From NCBI GenBank assembly GCA_903938955.1, contig CAJAFJ010000699.1:1-21687 (forward strand): a stretch of DNA of 21,687 nucleotides. Reading direction: 5' to 3'. Both the position numbers and the translations under genes were made by a program. The DNA is from an uncultured beta proteobacterium (lineage in GTDB: Bacteria > Pseudomonadota > Gammaproteobacteria > Burkholderiales > Burkholderiaceae). Positions 1-6,238 of the stretch are shown here, in pieces (the stretch's first letter is position 1; every line of letters begins with the position of its first letter). Under the pieces are notes generated by a model. The model made no database searches. It was not told the DNA's origin and was given only the letters and a program-made list of their open reading frames with translations.

Positions 1-738
1 GCCTGGATTCAAAGCTACGAGCGCAACAACGTGCTGGTCGGCCTAAGTTGCGGTCTGCGCGGCAAGGCACAAATTGGCAAGGGCATGTGGGCCATGCCCG
101 ATTTGATGAAAAACATGCTGGAGCAAAAAATTGCCCACCCCAAAGCCGGTGCCAACACCGCCTGGGTGCCCAGCCCGACCGGCGCCACCTTGCACGCCCT
201 GCACTACCACCAGGTGCTGGTCAGCGACATCCAGAAAGAACTGGAAAAGATCGACTACAACAAGGAACGCGACACCCTGTTAGGCGGCCTGCTGCAAGTG
301 CCCGTGACTGCCACCCCCAACTGGTCCGCCGTTGAAAAACAGCAAGAGCTGGACAACAACGCGCAAGGCATTCTGGGCTACGTGGTGCGCTGGGTTGACC
401 AGGGTGTGGGCTGCTCCAAGGTGCCCGACATCCACAACATCGGCCTGATGGAAGACCGCGCCACCCTGCGCATCTCCAGCCAGCACATGGCCAACTGGTT
501 GCACCACGGCGTGGTGACCGAAGCGCAAATCAAGGAAACCTTTGAGCGCATGGCTGCGGTGGTCGATGGACAGAATGCGGGTGACCCGTTGTACCAGAAG
601 ATGGCGGGCAACTTTGAGACCTCAATGGCGTACAAAGCCGCGTGTGATCTGGTGTTCAAGGGATTGGCGCAGCCTAGCGGTTACACCGAGCCGTTGTTGC
701 ACGCTTGGCGCTTGAAAGTGAAGGCGACTGCGGTTTGA
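1..738 (+). CDS. glcB: Malate synthase G, C-terminal part (5' truncated by window edge)
   Basis: Malate synthase G condenses glyoxylate with acetyl-CoA to give malate in the cytoplasm (glyoxylate/glycolate metabolism). Frame 1 is open from the first base, so the gene begins before the window. About 245 of the roughly 720-730 residues normal for the family are present. The diagnostic stretch [18 protein letters not shown] is seen at about 409-462. By comparison with E. coli GlcB it carries the CoA-site cysteine (C617 there) and the catalytic aspartate (D631 there), with the same 14-residue spacing. The end, [13 protein letters not shown], is also typical. The product is soluble and no frameshift is visible. 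A strong terminator follows directly, so this is the last gene of its transcript. Recognition is from family knowledge and is firm. Confidence 0.96.
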   Translation, partial: AWIQSYERNNVLVGLSCGLRGKAQIGKGMWAMPDLMKNMLEQKIAHPKAGANTAWVPSPTGATLHALHYHQVLVSDIQKELEKIDYNKERDTLLGGLLQVPVTATPNWSAVEKQQELDNNAQGILGYVVRWVDQGVGCSKVPDIHNIGLMEDRATLRISSQHMANWLHHGVVTEAQIKETFERMAAVVDGQNAGDPLYQKMAGNFETSMAYKAACDLVFKGLAQPSGYTEPLLHAWRLKVKATAV

Positions 739-764
739 GCTTGACTGTTTAACTGACCCCGACC

Positions 765-800
765 AAGCCCCGTTTGCCTTTGCGCGAACGGGGCTTTTTT
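765..800 (+). terminator. Rho-independent terminator of malate synthase G
   Basis: A perfect 10-bp stem, AAGCCCCGTT (765-774) with AACGGGGCTT (787-796), closes a 12-nt loop and runs into a T tract (795-800). It lies 27 bp after the glcB stop codon. Confidence 0.9.
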
Positions 801-816
801 ATGCTGAACGCGCCCC

Positions 817-844
817 ACAAAAAAGCCCGCTCTGAAGCGGGCTT
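817..844 (-). terminator. Rho-independent terminator of the phytase-like lipoprotein gene
   Basis: A perfect 8-bp stem, AAGCCCGC (823-830) with GCGGGCTT (837-844), has a 6-nt loop. Read on the minus strand it is followed by a T run (824-819). It lies 29 bp after the stop of the minus-strand gene. With the plus-strand terminator at 765-800 it insulates two convergent genes. Confidence 0.88.
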
Positions 845-873
845 GCATGGCAACACGAGGCTGCCAACAAGGT

Positions 874-3021
874 TCAATTGACGACAGGGACGCTGTAATC
901 AGCCAGGTTTTTACCGAACTTGATCAACCACAGGCGAGTGGGGCGCTCAGCATCGGAGCCACGGCCGACGCGGGAGGTCGAGCCGGTTGTGCAGGCGCCG
1001 CCGGTGAGCACACCGTCAGTTGACGTGCATTTGGTGATGTCGGCACCACTGATTTCCACCCCGGCAGCGTCAAACACGATGTTGCGCAAGCCAAAGTCGT
1101 TGTCACTGGTCAGGGCCAGGGTCATCGCATCGACCAGTGCCAGGCCTTCGGCTTTTTCGGCCAGCCAGCCCACCGCATTGAGGTCAAGCAACAGGGTCTT
1201 TTTGATCGTCGTGACACCCGAGAAGTCGGCGCTATTGACCGCGGCACCCGCCATGCTGCTCTTTTCCAGGTCGGAGGTCGTGGGGTTGAACGCTGCACCA
1301 TTGATGTCGGTTGCGCTGCCAATCTCCACCAGCATCAGCCGGTTGAATACCGGGTTGCCTGTGGCGCTGCTGGCACCTTGCTCAATGACGATGAACTTGC
1401 CGTTGCCCAGCGACACCATGTCGCCCAGTTTGGCGTTGCCGGTGCGGTTGTCCTTGTAGTCGGCGCAGTTGATCGGGTAGGCATACATCTTCGAGATTTC
1501 AGTTGCAGGATCGAACTCGACCCAACGCGTGAACCGGGCGTAACGCTCCACCGTGAAGTCTTTGGTCGGCACCGCACAGTTCGAACCTGCAGGCGCCACA
1601 TAGGTGCCCGCTGCAGGTGCGCCCACAACGGTCAGATCAGTGAGCGGGCTTTGCAAGAAGCCGTGCAGCTTGCCACTGGCCACATCCAGCGCCAGCCCTT
1701 CCATGCCGCGGTTGGCCCGGCGCTTGGCCAGCACCGACGGCAACACGGTGGTGATGTCGCTTGTCGCCGTGACGGCCGAACCCGTGGGAATGGATGGACC
1801 ATACTTCTTGAGGATGATGCCGCTCACCGGGTCGATCTTGAAGATAAAGGGACCGTATTCATCCGAGGTCCACAGCGCATTGCGCGCGGTGTCCACCACC
1901 AGCGACTCGGGGTCCAATCCGTTGGTGCTGAAGGTGGTGGCAGTGCTGGCTTCATACTTCAGGTTGTCGGTCAGCGGGGTCTCACCCGACGCGCCCAACT
2001 GGTTCAGCCCTGCAGGCAGTCCGCTGGTTTTGAGTGTGCTGCTCACGCGAATCGGCAGGCTTGACTTGAGCACGGCCCCGACTTTGCTAACGGTGACCAC
2101 GCCAATAGCTGGCGCAAAGCTGGGTGCCGGAAATAACTTGGCATCACAATTGCCATCCTTTCGGGTGTAGCACAGGGTTTTATCGATGTTGTTGGGCAAC
2201 ATCGGGCCGTCGCCATTGGGGCCCCGGTCGGTGATGGCGTAAAACTCCAGCGTGCCATCGACCTGCTTGCTCTTGAATGCCAGACCCGAGCCGTAGGCGG
2301 GCAAAAAACCGTCAGGAAAATCATTCTTGATGGCCTGCACCGTGCCTTCGTAAGGAATGTAGAACGATTTGTCAGCCTGTAGCGCCATGCGTGTGATGGT
2401 GGCGGTGACCGTGCCAAAGCTATTGGTTTGCGAGACCAACTCGCCGACCGGCGTGCCAACTTTGGAGGCCAGCGTGTCCTCAAAGTGCTCCTGCACCAGC
2501 GTGCGTTTGACGTCATCGACGGTGCGGTCTTTGTAGGCCGTGGACAAGGTGCTCAGAGCAGTCGTGAGCGCGGTATTGAAGTCGCTCGCTGTCAGGCTGA
2601 AGTCCATGGTGCTGCTGGCGAGTGCGGTTTTAACTTCAGCGGTGAGCTTGATACCGTTGGAGGGGTCACCGTCCTCGTCCAGCGATTGCAGTGTCAGCAA
2701 ACGGTTCACCACCTTGTCGGCTTTGATGTCGGTGCCGCCTGCCAGCGTCAGGGGGGTGATGACGGCGCCGCAAGGTGCCGAGCCCAGCACGACCCCGCCC
2801 ACGGAGAAGGTCACCGTTTCACCGCTGTTGCAGGTGAACTCGCCTTTGGCGTTGGTGGCCTTCTTGGCTGCAGTGCCTGCGGCGTAGTCCAGATTCTCGA
2901 CGGCGGCGTCAAGAAACACGCCAGTGGTGGCACCTGGCGCTGTGGAGCCACCGCCGCAAGCCGACATCAGGGCGCCGGCTGCCATGGCAGCCAGCAGGGG
3001 GGTATGCAGAAATTTTTTCAT
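874..3021 (-). CDS. Lipoprotein with phytase-like esterase domain
   Basis: Predicted 715-residue exported lipoprotein. I chose the ATG at 3021 because it gives a clean lipoprotein signal: KK, a hydrophobic stretch, and lipobox LMSAC with C22 as the lipidated residue, followed by GGGS. An in-frame ATG at 3069 would add 16 residues with no signal character. Residues about 30-170 resemble a repeat domain common in proteobacterial lipoproteins (GVFLDAAVENLDY, NAKGEFTC, LQSLDEDGDPSNGI). The rest matches the 'esterase-like activity of phytase family' fold: EFYAITDRGPNGDGP, then GLDPESLVVD, SDEYGPFIFKID and RGMEGLALD, a beta-propeller-like layout. The substrate is unknown, and a phosphoester or other ester is inferred from family naming only. 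It has its own terminator, and a 136-bp gap with a possible Pho-box-like repeat lies upstream. Confidence 0.82.
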   Translation of the reverse strand: MKKFLHTPLLAAMAAGALMSACGGGSTAPGATTGVFLDAAVENLDYAAGTAAKKATNAKGEFTCNSGETVTFSVGGVVLGSAPCGAVITPLTLAGGTDIKADKVVNRLLTLQSLDEDGDPSNGIKLTAEVKTALASSTMDFSLTASDFNTALTTALSTLSTAYKDRTVDDVKRTLVQEHFEDTLASKVGTPVGELVSQTNSFGTVTATITRMALQADKSFYIPYEGTVQAIKNDFPDGFLPAYGSGLAFKSKQVDGTLEFYAITDRGPNGDGPMLPNNIDKTLCYTRKDGNCDAKLFPAPSFAPAIGVVTVSKVGAVLKSSLPIRVSSTLKTSGLPAGLNQLGASGETPLTDNLKYEASTATTFSTNGLDPESLVVDTARNALWTSDEYGPFIFKIDPVSGIILKKYGPSIPTGSAVTATSDITTVLPSVLAKRRANRGMEGLALDVASGKLHGFLQSPLTDLTVVGAPAAGTYVAPAGSNCAVPTKDFTVERYARFTRWVEFDPATEISKMYAYPINCADYKDNRTGNAKLGDMVSLGNGKFIVIEQGASSATGNPVFNRLMLVEIGSATDINGAAFNPTTSDLEKSSMAGAAVNSADFSGVTTIKKTLLLDLNAVGWLAEKAEGLALVDAMTLALTSDNDFGLRNIVFDAAGVEISGADITKCTSTDGVLTGGACTTGSTSRVGRGSDAERPTRLWLIKFGKNLADYSVPVVN

Positions 3022-3030
3022 CGCTACTTT

Positions 3031-3112
3031 CAGTTGACTGCCCCACAACGTTGCATGGCACGCGCGCATCGCGTGCTGGCGCCGGGGCGACTGTTAGTAG
3101 AGTGGTCAACTG
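3031..3112 (-). repeat. Nested inverted repeats in the leader of the phytase-like gene
   Basis: An outer perfect 8-bp inverted repeat, CAGTTGAC (3031-3038) and GTCAACTG (3105-3112), brackets an inner perfect 7-bp hairpin, GCACGCG (3058-3064) and CGCGTGC (3070-3076). The alternative ATG at 3067-3069 lies in the 5-nt loop of the inner hairpin. The outer proximal arm ends 9 nt before the chosen start codon, so the structure could affect translation if both arms are transcribed. Confidence 0.4.
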
Positions 3113-3129
3113 TGACGAGCTTGTGACAT
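3094..3129 (-). promoter_or_regulatory. Possible Pho-box-like direct repeat and -10 upstream of the phytase-like gene
   Basis: On the minus strand, 3129-3112 reads ATGTCAC-AAGC-TCGTCAC. These are two GTCAC-containing heptamers on an 11-bp period, the arrangement of a PhoB box (consensus CTGTCAT-N4-CTGTCAT). About 12 of 18 positions agree. A weak -10 (TACTAA, 3099-3094) follows 12 nt downstream, the usual PhoB-promoter spacing. This is suggestive only, as short direct repeats can arise by chance. Confidence 0.3.
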
Positions 3130-3157
3130 GAGCCCTATTTCATACGAATCTGGCGAT

Positions 3158-4084
3158 TCAGCCCGCATTCCTGACCCCATCGCCCTCACGCACCGCAGCA
3201 CCTGCACGCACCAAATCAGCCAGCAGTTGCTCCACCCATGGCGCAAATTCGATCGTCGAAAAATGCGCACTATGGAGCATTGCAAAGTACGGTGTGGCAG
3301 TGGCCCAGGCCATAAGTTGCTCATGCGGGATGGACTGAAGTTCCAGCAGCTTGAATTTCAGCAGCACTTTGGCGCCGTAGTTGATATGTTTGGCCGGCTG
3401 GCTGGCAAAGCCGTCAAGCCGTTGGCGGGCAAACGCGAGCGATGCCTCGACGCCAGCAAATACCGGCCCGTGCCCCGGAATCACCATGCGGGGCGCCAGC
3501 GATTCAATCAGGTCCAGGGTTTGCGCCACCTCGTCAAACGCATCCACGCCCTCCAGCTCGGGGAACACCACGCCAAAACCGCGCTCCCACAAGGCGTCGG
3601 CGGACACCAGTACGAGCGAGACGGGCTCGAACAAAATCACAGCGTTTGGGTCGTGCCCGGGGGCAGCGTGCACCTGCCAGCTGACACCGCCCAGCCGCAG
3701 TTCTGCGCCCGGCACCAGCACGGCGTCAAAGCCAAAGGACGGGCAGGTCTGGCCGGTCGGCGTATAGCTGAGCGCGTCGGGATTCCAGTCTTTCACCTGC
3801 GCGGACTGGCCGGGGGGAATGTGGGTCTGCAGCGCCGGGTACGCGGTTTGCAGGGCTGCGTTGCCACCGCAATGGTCGCTGTGCAAATGGGTGTTGAGCA
3901 GCAGGTCCAGCGGGCGCCCCTGCAAGGCCGACTGGGTGAGAGCGAGCGTTTGCGCCGCGTGCGTGCTGTAGCCGCTGTCAATCAGCGCGGTGGATTCAGG
4001 ACCACTCAGCAGGATGTTGTTTGACGACAGCCAGCCGCGCTCAAACACAGTAATACCTTCGGGCAAAGTGGGACGATCAGACAT
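3158..4084 (-). CDS. MBL-fold metallo-hydrolase
   Basis: A 308-residue soluble metallo-beta-lactamase-fold hydrolase. All metal ligands are visible: THLHSDH (H66, H68, D70, H71), GHD (H144), SADAL (D163) and PGHG (H205), so a dinuclear metal site is expected. The C-terminal 80 residues form a helical extension seen in many members of the superfamily. The substrate cannot be read from the sequence; thioesters, lactones or glutathione conjugates are possible. I chose the ATG at 4084 because it overlaps the end of the upstream gene by 8 bp and begins a typical N-terminus (MSDRPTLPEGITVFERGW). The longer frame to 4144 would run through the neighbouring gene. The overlap argues for coupled translation with the 243-residue protein. 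Confidence 0.88.
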   Translation of the reverse strand: MSDRPTLPEGITVFERGWLSSNNILLSGPESTALIDSGYSTHAAQTLALTQSALQGRPLDLLLNTHLHSDHCGGNAALQTAYPALQTHIPPGQSAQVKDWNPDALSYTPTGQTCPSFGFDAVLVPGAELRLGGVSWQVHAAPGHDPNAVILFEPVSLVLVSADALWERGFGVVFPELEGVDAFDEVAQTLDLIESLAPRMVIPGHGPVFAGVEASLAFARQRLDGFASQPAKHINYGAKVLLKFKLLELQSIPHEQLMAWATATPYFAMLHSAHFSTIEFAPWVEQLLADLVRAGAAVREGDGVRNAG

Positions 4085-4808
4085 GCAGAACACTTTCAAT
4101 TTCAGTTTCACCAACGACCGGATCGGCCTCAAACAGCAGGTCAATCAAGCGTGATTCACGCACCCGCACGGTCTCCAGAAAAAAGGCGGTGCCGTTGGCC
4201 TTGCGACCCATCGCCTCAAAGGTGTCAAAGCCGAGTTCCAGAAAACCTTGCAGCGATTCCATGCCCGCCAGCCGGGCCGGGCCGCGCATCATTTTGAGCA
4301 TCAGGCGCAGGCCGGGCAGGCGCGTCAGCCGGGCCAGTTCATGGCCCACCGCCATGACGGCGGTCAACTGCGTGTTGCGGTCAGCGCGCTGGTCCACCGC
4401 GCGCCAGGCCCGCACGTAGCGCGCCGCCTCGGGCGCATCCGGCTGGGCCAGCCAGTGCTGGGCGGTGGCGAAATCCAGCTCTTCGGTCAGGCGGTGCAAC
4501 TGGGCTAAAGCGATGGCCGTTTGCACCACCGATTCAGGAAATATCTTGTCCAGCGGACCGGCCATGCGGGCAAACTGGGCGTCGCGCCGGGAGTAGTCTT
4601 TGTCGCTGTACAACTCTTGCAGAAAGAACAGGCAGGCGGGCTTGTAGTGGTCCGAGTGCAGCAGGTCGTCGTAGGTGCCAGCAAAGCGGCGGGCCTGCAA
4701 GTGCTTGATGTCGCTCACTGCGCGCGCCAGGCCGGGCGTGCTGGCGGCCAGTTGCCGGAGTTGGGCGACCCGGGCCACGGCGTCGCGAATGATGAGGGCT
4801 GCGTCCAT
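4077..4808 (-). CDS. Conserved uncharacterised protein (FFLxELY motif)
   Basis: A 243-residue, mainly alpha-helical, soluble protein with no signal peptide or membrane segment. Recognisable features are the block FFLQELYSDKDYSRRD and the downstream PLDKIFPE. I associate these with an uncharacterised proteobacterial family (possibly the DUF8198 group, from memory and not verified). No catalytic motif is evident. It is the first gene of a two-gene unit with the MBL-fold hydrolase, overlapping it by 8 bp (4077-4084). It is divergent from the CWC gene, with 97 bp between their start codons. Helix-rich composition and repeated R/D/E pairs suggest a scaffold or binding role, but that is a guess. 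Confidence 0.75.
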   Translation of the reverse strand: MDAALIIRDAVARVAQLRQLAASTPGLARAVSDIKHLQARRFAGTYDDLLHSDHYKPACLFFLQELYSDKDYSRRDAQFARMAGPLDKIFPESVVQTAIALAQLHRLTEELDFATAQHWLAQPDAPEAARYVRAWRAVDQRADRNTQLTAVMAVGHELARLTRLPGLRLMLKMMRGPARLAGMESLQGFLELGFDTFEAMGRKANGTAFFLETVRVRESRLIDLLFEADPVVGETEIESVLHV

Positions 4809-4839
4809 AGGGTCCCAAGTCTATCGGGATGCGGCCCGG

Positions 4840-4868
4840 TTGCCCGCGTGATTTGCGCTGGCTACACT
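4840..4868 (+). promoter_or_regulatory. Predicted sigma-70 promoter of the CWC gene
   Basis: The -35 TTGCCC (4840-4845), a 17-bp spacer and the -10 TACACT (4863-4868) lie in the divergent gap. The implied start is near 4875, about 30 nt before the ATG at 4906. The gene also has a good ribosome binding site, AAGGAG (4893-4898). Confidence 0.4.
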
Positions 4869-4905
4869 TTGCAAAAGCCGAATTTTTTGGCCAAGGAGTC
4901 TCACC

Positions 4906-5121
4906 ATGCAAGTCGCCCTGCCCGCCGATCCCGCCCTGTGCCCGCTGTGCGGCCAGGCCAACGAATGCGCCATGGAGGTGGAACACGCCACCGGCGTCAA
5001 ACAGCCGCCGTGCTGGTGCAGCCAGATCAAGTTTGAGGCGGCGCTACTGTCGCGCATTCCAGAGCATGCGCGCGGCAAGGCCTGCGTCTGCCCGACGTGC
5101 GGCCGTACCGAGTCGCCATGA
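4906..5121 (+). CDS. Cysteine-rich CWC family protein
   Basis: A 71-residue protein with eight cysteines at 12, 15, 21, 36, 38, 60, 62 and 65. They are arranged as CPLC, C, the family-naming CWC, and CVCPTC, a pattern expected to bind one or two zinc ions. The family is small and of unknown function. The start is supported by AAGGAG seven bases before the ATG. The stop codon overlaps the next start as ATGA, so it is co-translated with the small membrane protein. It is located beside, but not clearly part of, the arsenic operon. The cysteine-rich composition makes a metal-related role conceivable, which is an inference only. Confidence 0.85.
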   Translation: MQVALPADPALCPLCGQANECAMEVEHATGVKQPPCWCSQIKFEAALLSRIPEHARGKACVCPTCGRTESP

Positions 5122-5333
5122 GCTGGATTGACCGCCTGCCACTGGCCTTGCTGATTTTTGTCGCGGCCTGGATGGCGGTAGCGCCCATCACGCCCGAGCC
5201 GCACCTGCTTGAAAAACTCCGCCTGCTGAGCCAGGGCCGGCTGACCGTGCCGCTGGATATTTTTGACTTGCTGATGCACACCGCCCCGCTGGTGCTGCTC
5301 GGCGTACGGCTGTGGCGCCGCAAGTCGGCCTGA
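5118..5333 (+). CDS. Small two-helix inner-membrane protein
   Basis: A 71-residue protein with two predicted transmembrane segments (about residues 8-24 and 49-65). They are joined by a polar loop containing a PEPHLLEKLRLLSQG stretch, and the protein ends in a basic tail (RLWRRKSA). I chose the ATG at 5118 because it overlaps the CWC stop as ATGA; an upstream ATG at 5097 lies inside the CWC gene. Similar small proteins in Burkholderiales are sometimes labelled 'RND transporter', but the size excludes a real RND pump. The function is unknown. The tight coupling to the CWC gene suggests the two act together. Confidence 0.7.
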   Translation: MSWIDRLPLALLIFVAAWMAVAPITPEPHLLEKLRLLSQGRLTVPLDIFDLLMHTAPLVLLGVRLWRRKSA

Positions 5334-5437
5334 CACGGGACACGACCTTCATGTAAAAACCCGGGCGGCTGACGCCTGCGCCAGCACTTGGCCTGCCTGC
5401 GGCTCAAGCGTCTCGCACCTTGAATCCCATTCTTTAA

Positions 5438-5465
5438 TTCAATACTTCAACATAAGTTGTATGAT
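5438..5465 (+). promoter_or_regulatory. Predicted arsR promoter, apparently giving a leaderless transcript
   Basis: A near-consensus -10, TATGAT (5460-5465), sits 16 bp after a weak -35, TTCAAT (5438-5443). Transcription would start near 5472, which is the A of the arsR ATG. No Shine-Dalgarno sequence precedes that ATG, which fits a leaderless message. Confidence 0.5.
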
Positions 5466-5473
5466 TGAAGTAT
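5442..5473. promoter_or_regulatory. Probable ArsR operator (perfect 9-bp inverted repeat)
   Basis: ATACTTCAA (5442-5450) and TTGAAGTAT (5465-5473) form a perfect inverted repeat with a 14-bp spacer. It spans the predicted -10 and reaches into the arsR start codon (5472). The position is ideal for autorepression by the dimeric ArsR. The TTCAA/TTGAA half-sites are of the kind seen in ars operators. Confidence 0.7.
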
Positions 5474-5801
5474 GGAACAAATATCTGCGCTTAAAGTTTT
5501 TGAATCGCTCTCGTCCGGCCTCCGGCTGGACATCTACCGCCTGTTGGTGCGCACCGGGCCCGCGGGTCTGGTCGCCGGTGAAATTGCCAGCCTGCTCGAC
5601 ATTCCCCCAACCAATCTGTCATTTCACCTGAAGGCCCTGACCCAGGCGCAACTGGTGTCGGTGGTGCAAGAGGGCCGCTTTCAGCGTTTCCGGGCCAACC
5701 TGGCGCTGATGCAGGAACTGATTGCCTATTTAACCGAAGAATGCTGCGCCGGGCACCCCGAGCAGTGTGGCGACCTGTGCGCGCCCGTCGTTTGCTCGTA
5801 G
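5472..5801 (+). CDS. arsR: ArsR-family As(III)-responsive repressor
   Basis: A 109-residue winged-helix repressor that releases the ars operator when it binds As(III). The core, residues about 8-80, is a typical ArsR fold with recognition helix around IPPTNLSFHLKAL (44-56). The C-terminus carries C91, C92 and C99, plus C103 and C108. A C-terminal CC-x5-C arsenite site is known in the Acidithiobacillus ferrooxidans type of ArsR; here the spacing is x6. The classical ELCVCDL site in the DNA-binding helix is absent. The start is fixed: an in-frame TGA at 5466-5468 lies two codons upstream, and no other ATG follows until residue 80. It is the first gene of the arsenic operon and its start lies inside its own operator. 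Confidence 0.93.
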   Translation: MEQISALKVFESLSSGLRLDIYRLLVRTGPAGLVAGEIASLLDIPPTNLSFHLKALTQAQLVSVVQEGRFQRFRANLALMQELIAYLTEECCAGHPEQCGDLCAPVVCS

Positions 5802-5860
5802 GCGGTTTATAGACCGATCACTGCCATCCTGTTTACATCAACTTTTGGTAGAACTCCCCC

Positions 5861-6223
5861 ATGAAAAATATTCAGATTTATGACCCGGCCTTGTGTTGCA
5901 GCAGCGGCGTGTGCGGGGTGGAGGTTGATCAGGCGCTGGTTGACTTTTCAGCCGACGTGGACTGGGCGAAGCAAAGCGGCGCCCACGTCGAGCGCTTTAA
6001 CCTGGCGCAGCAGCCGATGGCGTTTGCCGACAACGCCGTGGTGCGCGGTCTGCTGGAGCGCTCGGGCGAAAGCGCCTTGCCGGTAACGCTGGTGGACGGC
6101 GAACTGGCCCTGGCCGGGCGTTACCCCAACCGCGATGAGTTGACGCGCTGGATGGGCGTCGCCACACCGGTGGCACCCACGCCTGCCGCCGGTAGCTGCT
6201 GCTCGGGCGGCCGCTGCTGCTGA
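5861..6223 (+). CDS. arsD: ArsD arsenic metallochaperone / weak co-repressor
   Basis: A 120-residue cytosolic protein that hands As(III) or Sb(III) to the ArsA ATPase and also acts as a weak operon repressor. The transfer site C12-C13-C18 is present within PALCCSSGVCG. The two C-terminal vicinal pairs of the classical protein are also present (C113-C114 and C119-C120), after a flexible Ala/Pro linker. Residues about 72-95 (ALPVTLVDGELALAGRYPN) form the typical thioredoxin-like end. It lies 59 bp after arsR and 15 bp before arsA. No clear Shine-Dalgarno sequence is seen before its ATG. Confidence 0.96.
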   Translation: MKNIQIYDPALCCSSGVCGVEVDQALVDFSADVDWAKQSGAHVERFNLAQQPMAFADNAVVRGLLERSGESALPVTLVDGELALAGRYPNRDELTRWMGVATPVAPTPAAGSCCSGGRCC

Positions 6224-6238
6224 CCCCGGAATCACACC

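Noticed and set aside
1378..2064. Plus-strand ORFs inside the phytase-like lipoprotein gene
   Set aside because: They are antisense to a continuous lipoprotein frame with its own signal peptide and terminator, and show no domain content.
5802..5860. Possible internal promoter or second ArsR site before arsD
   Set aside because: Only a 4-bp inverted repeat (CGGT/ACCG) and a poorly spaced TTTACA/TAGAAC pair. The operator repeat found before arsR is not repeated here.
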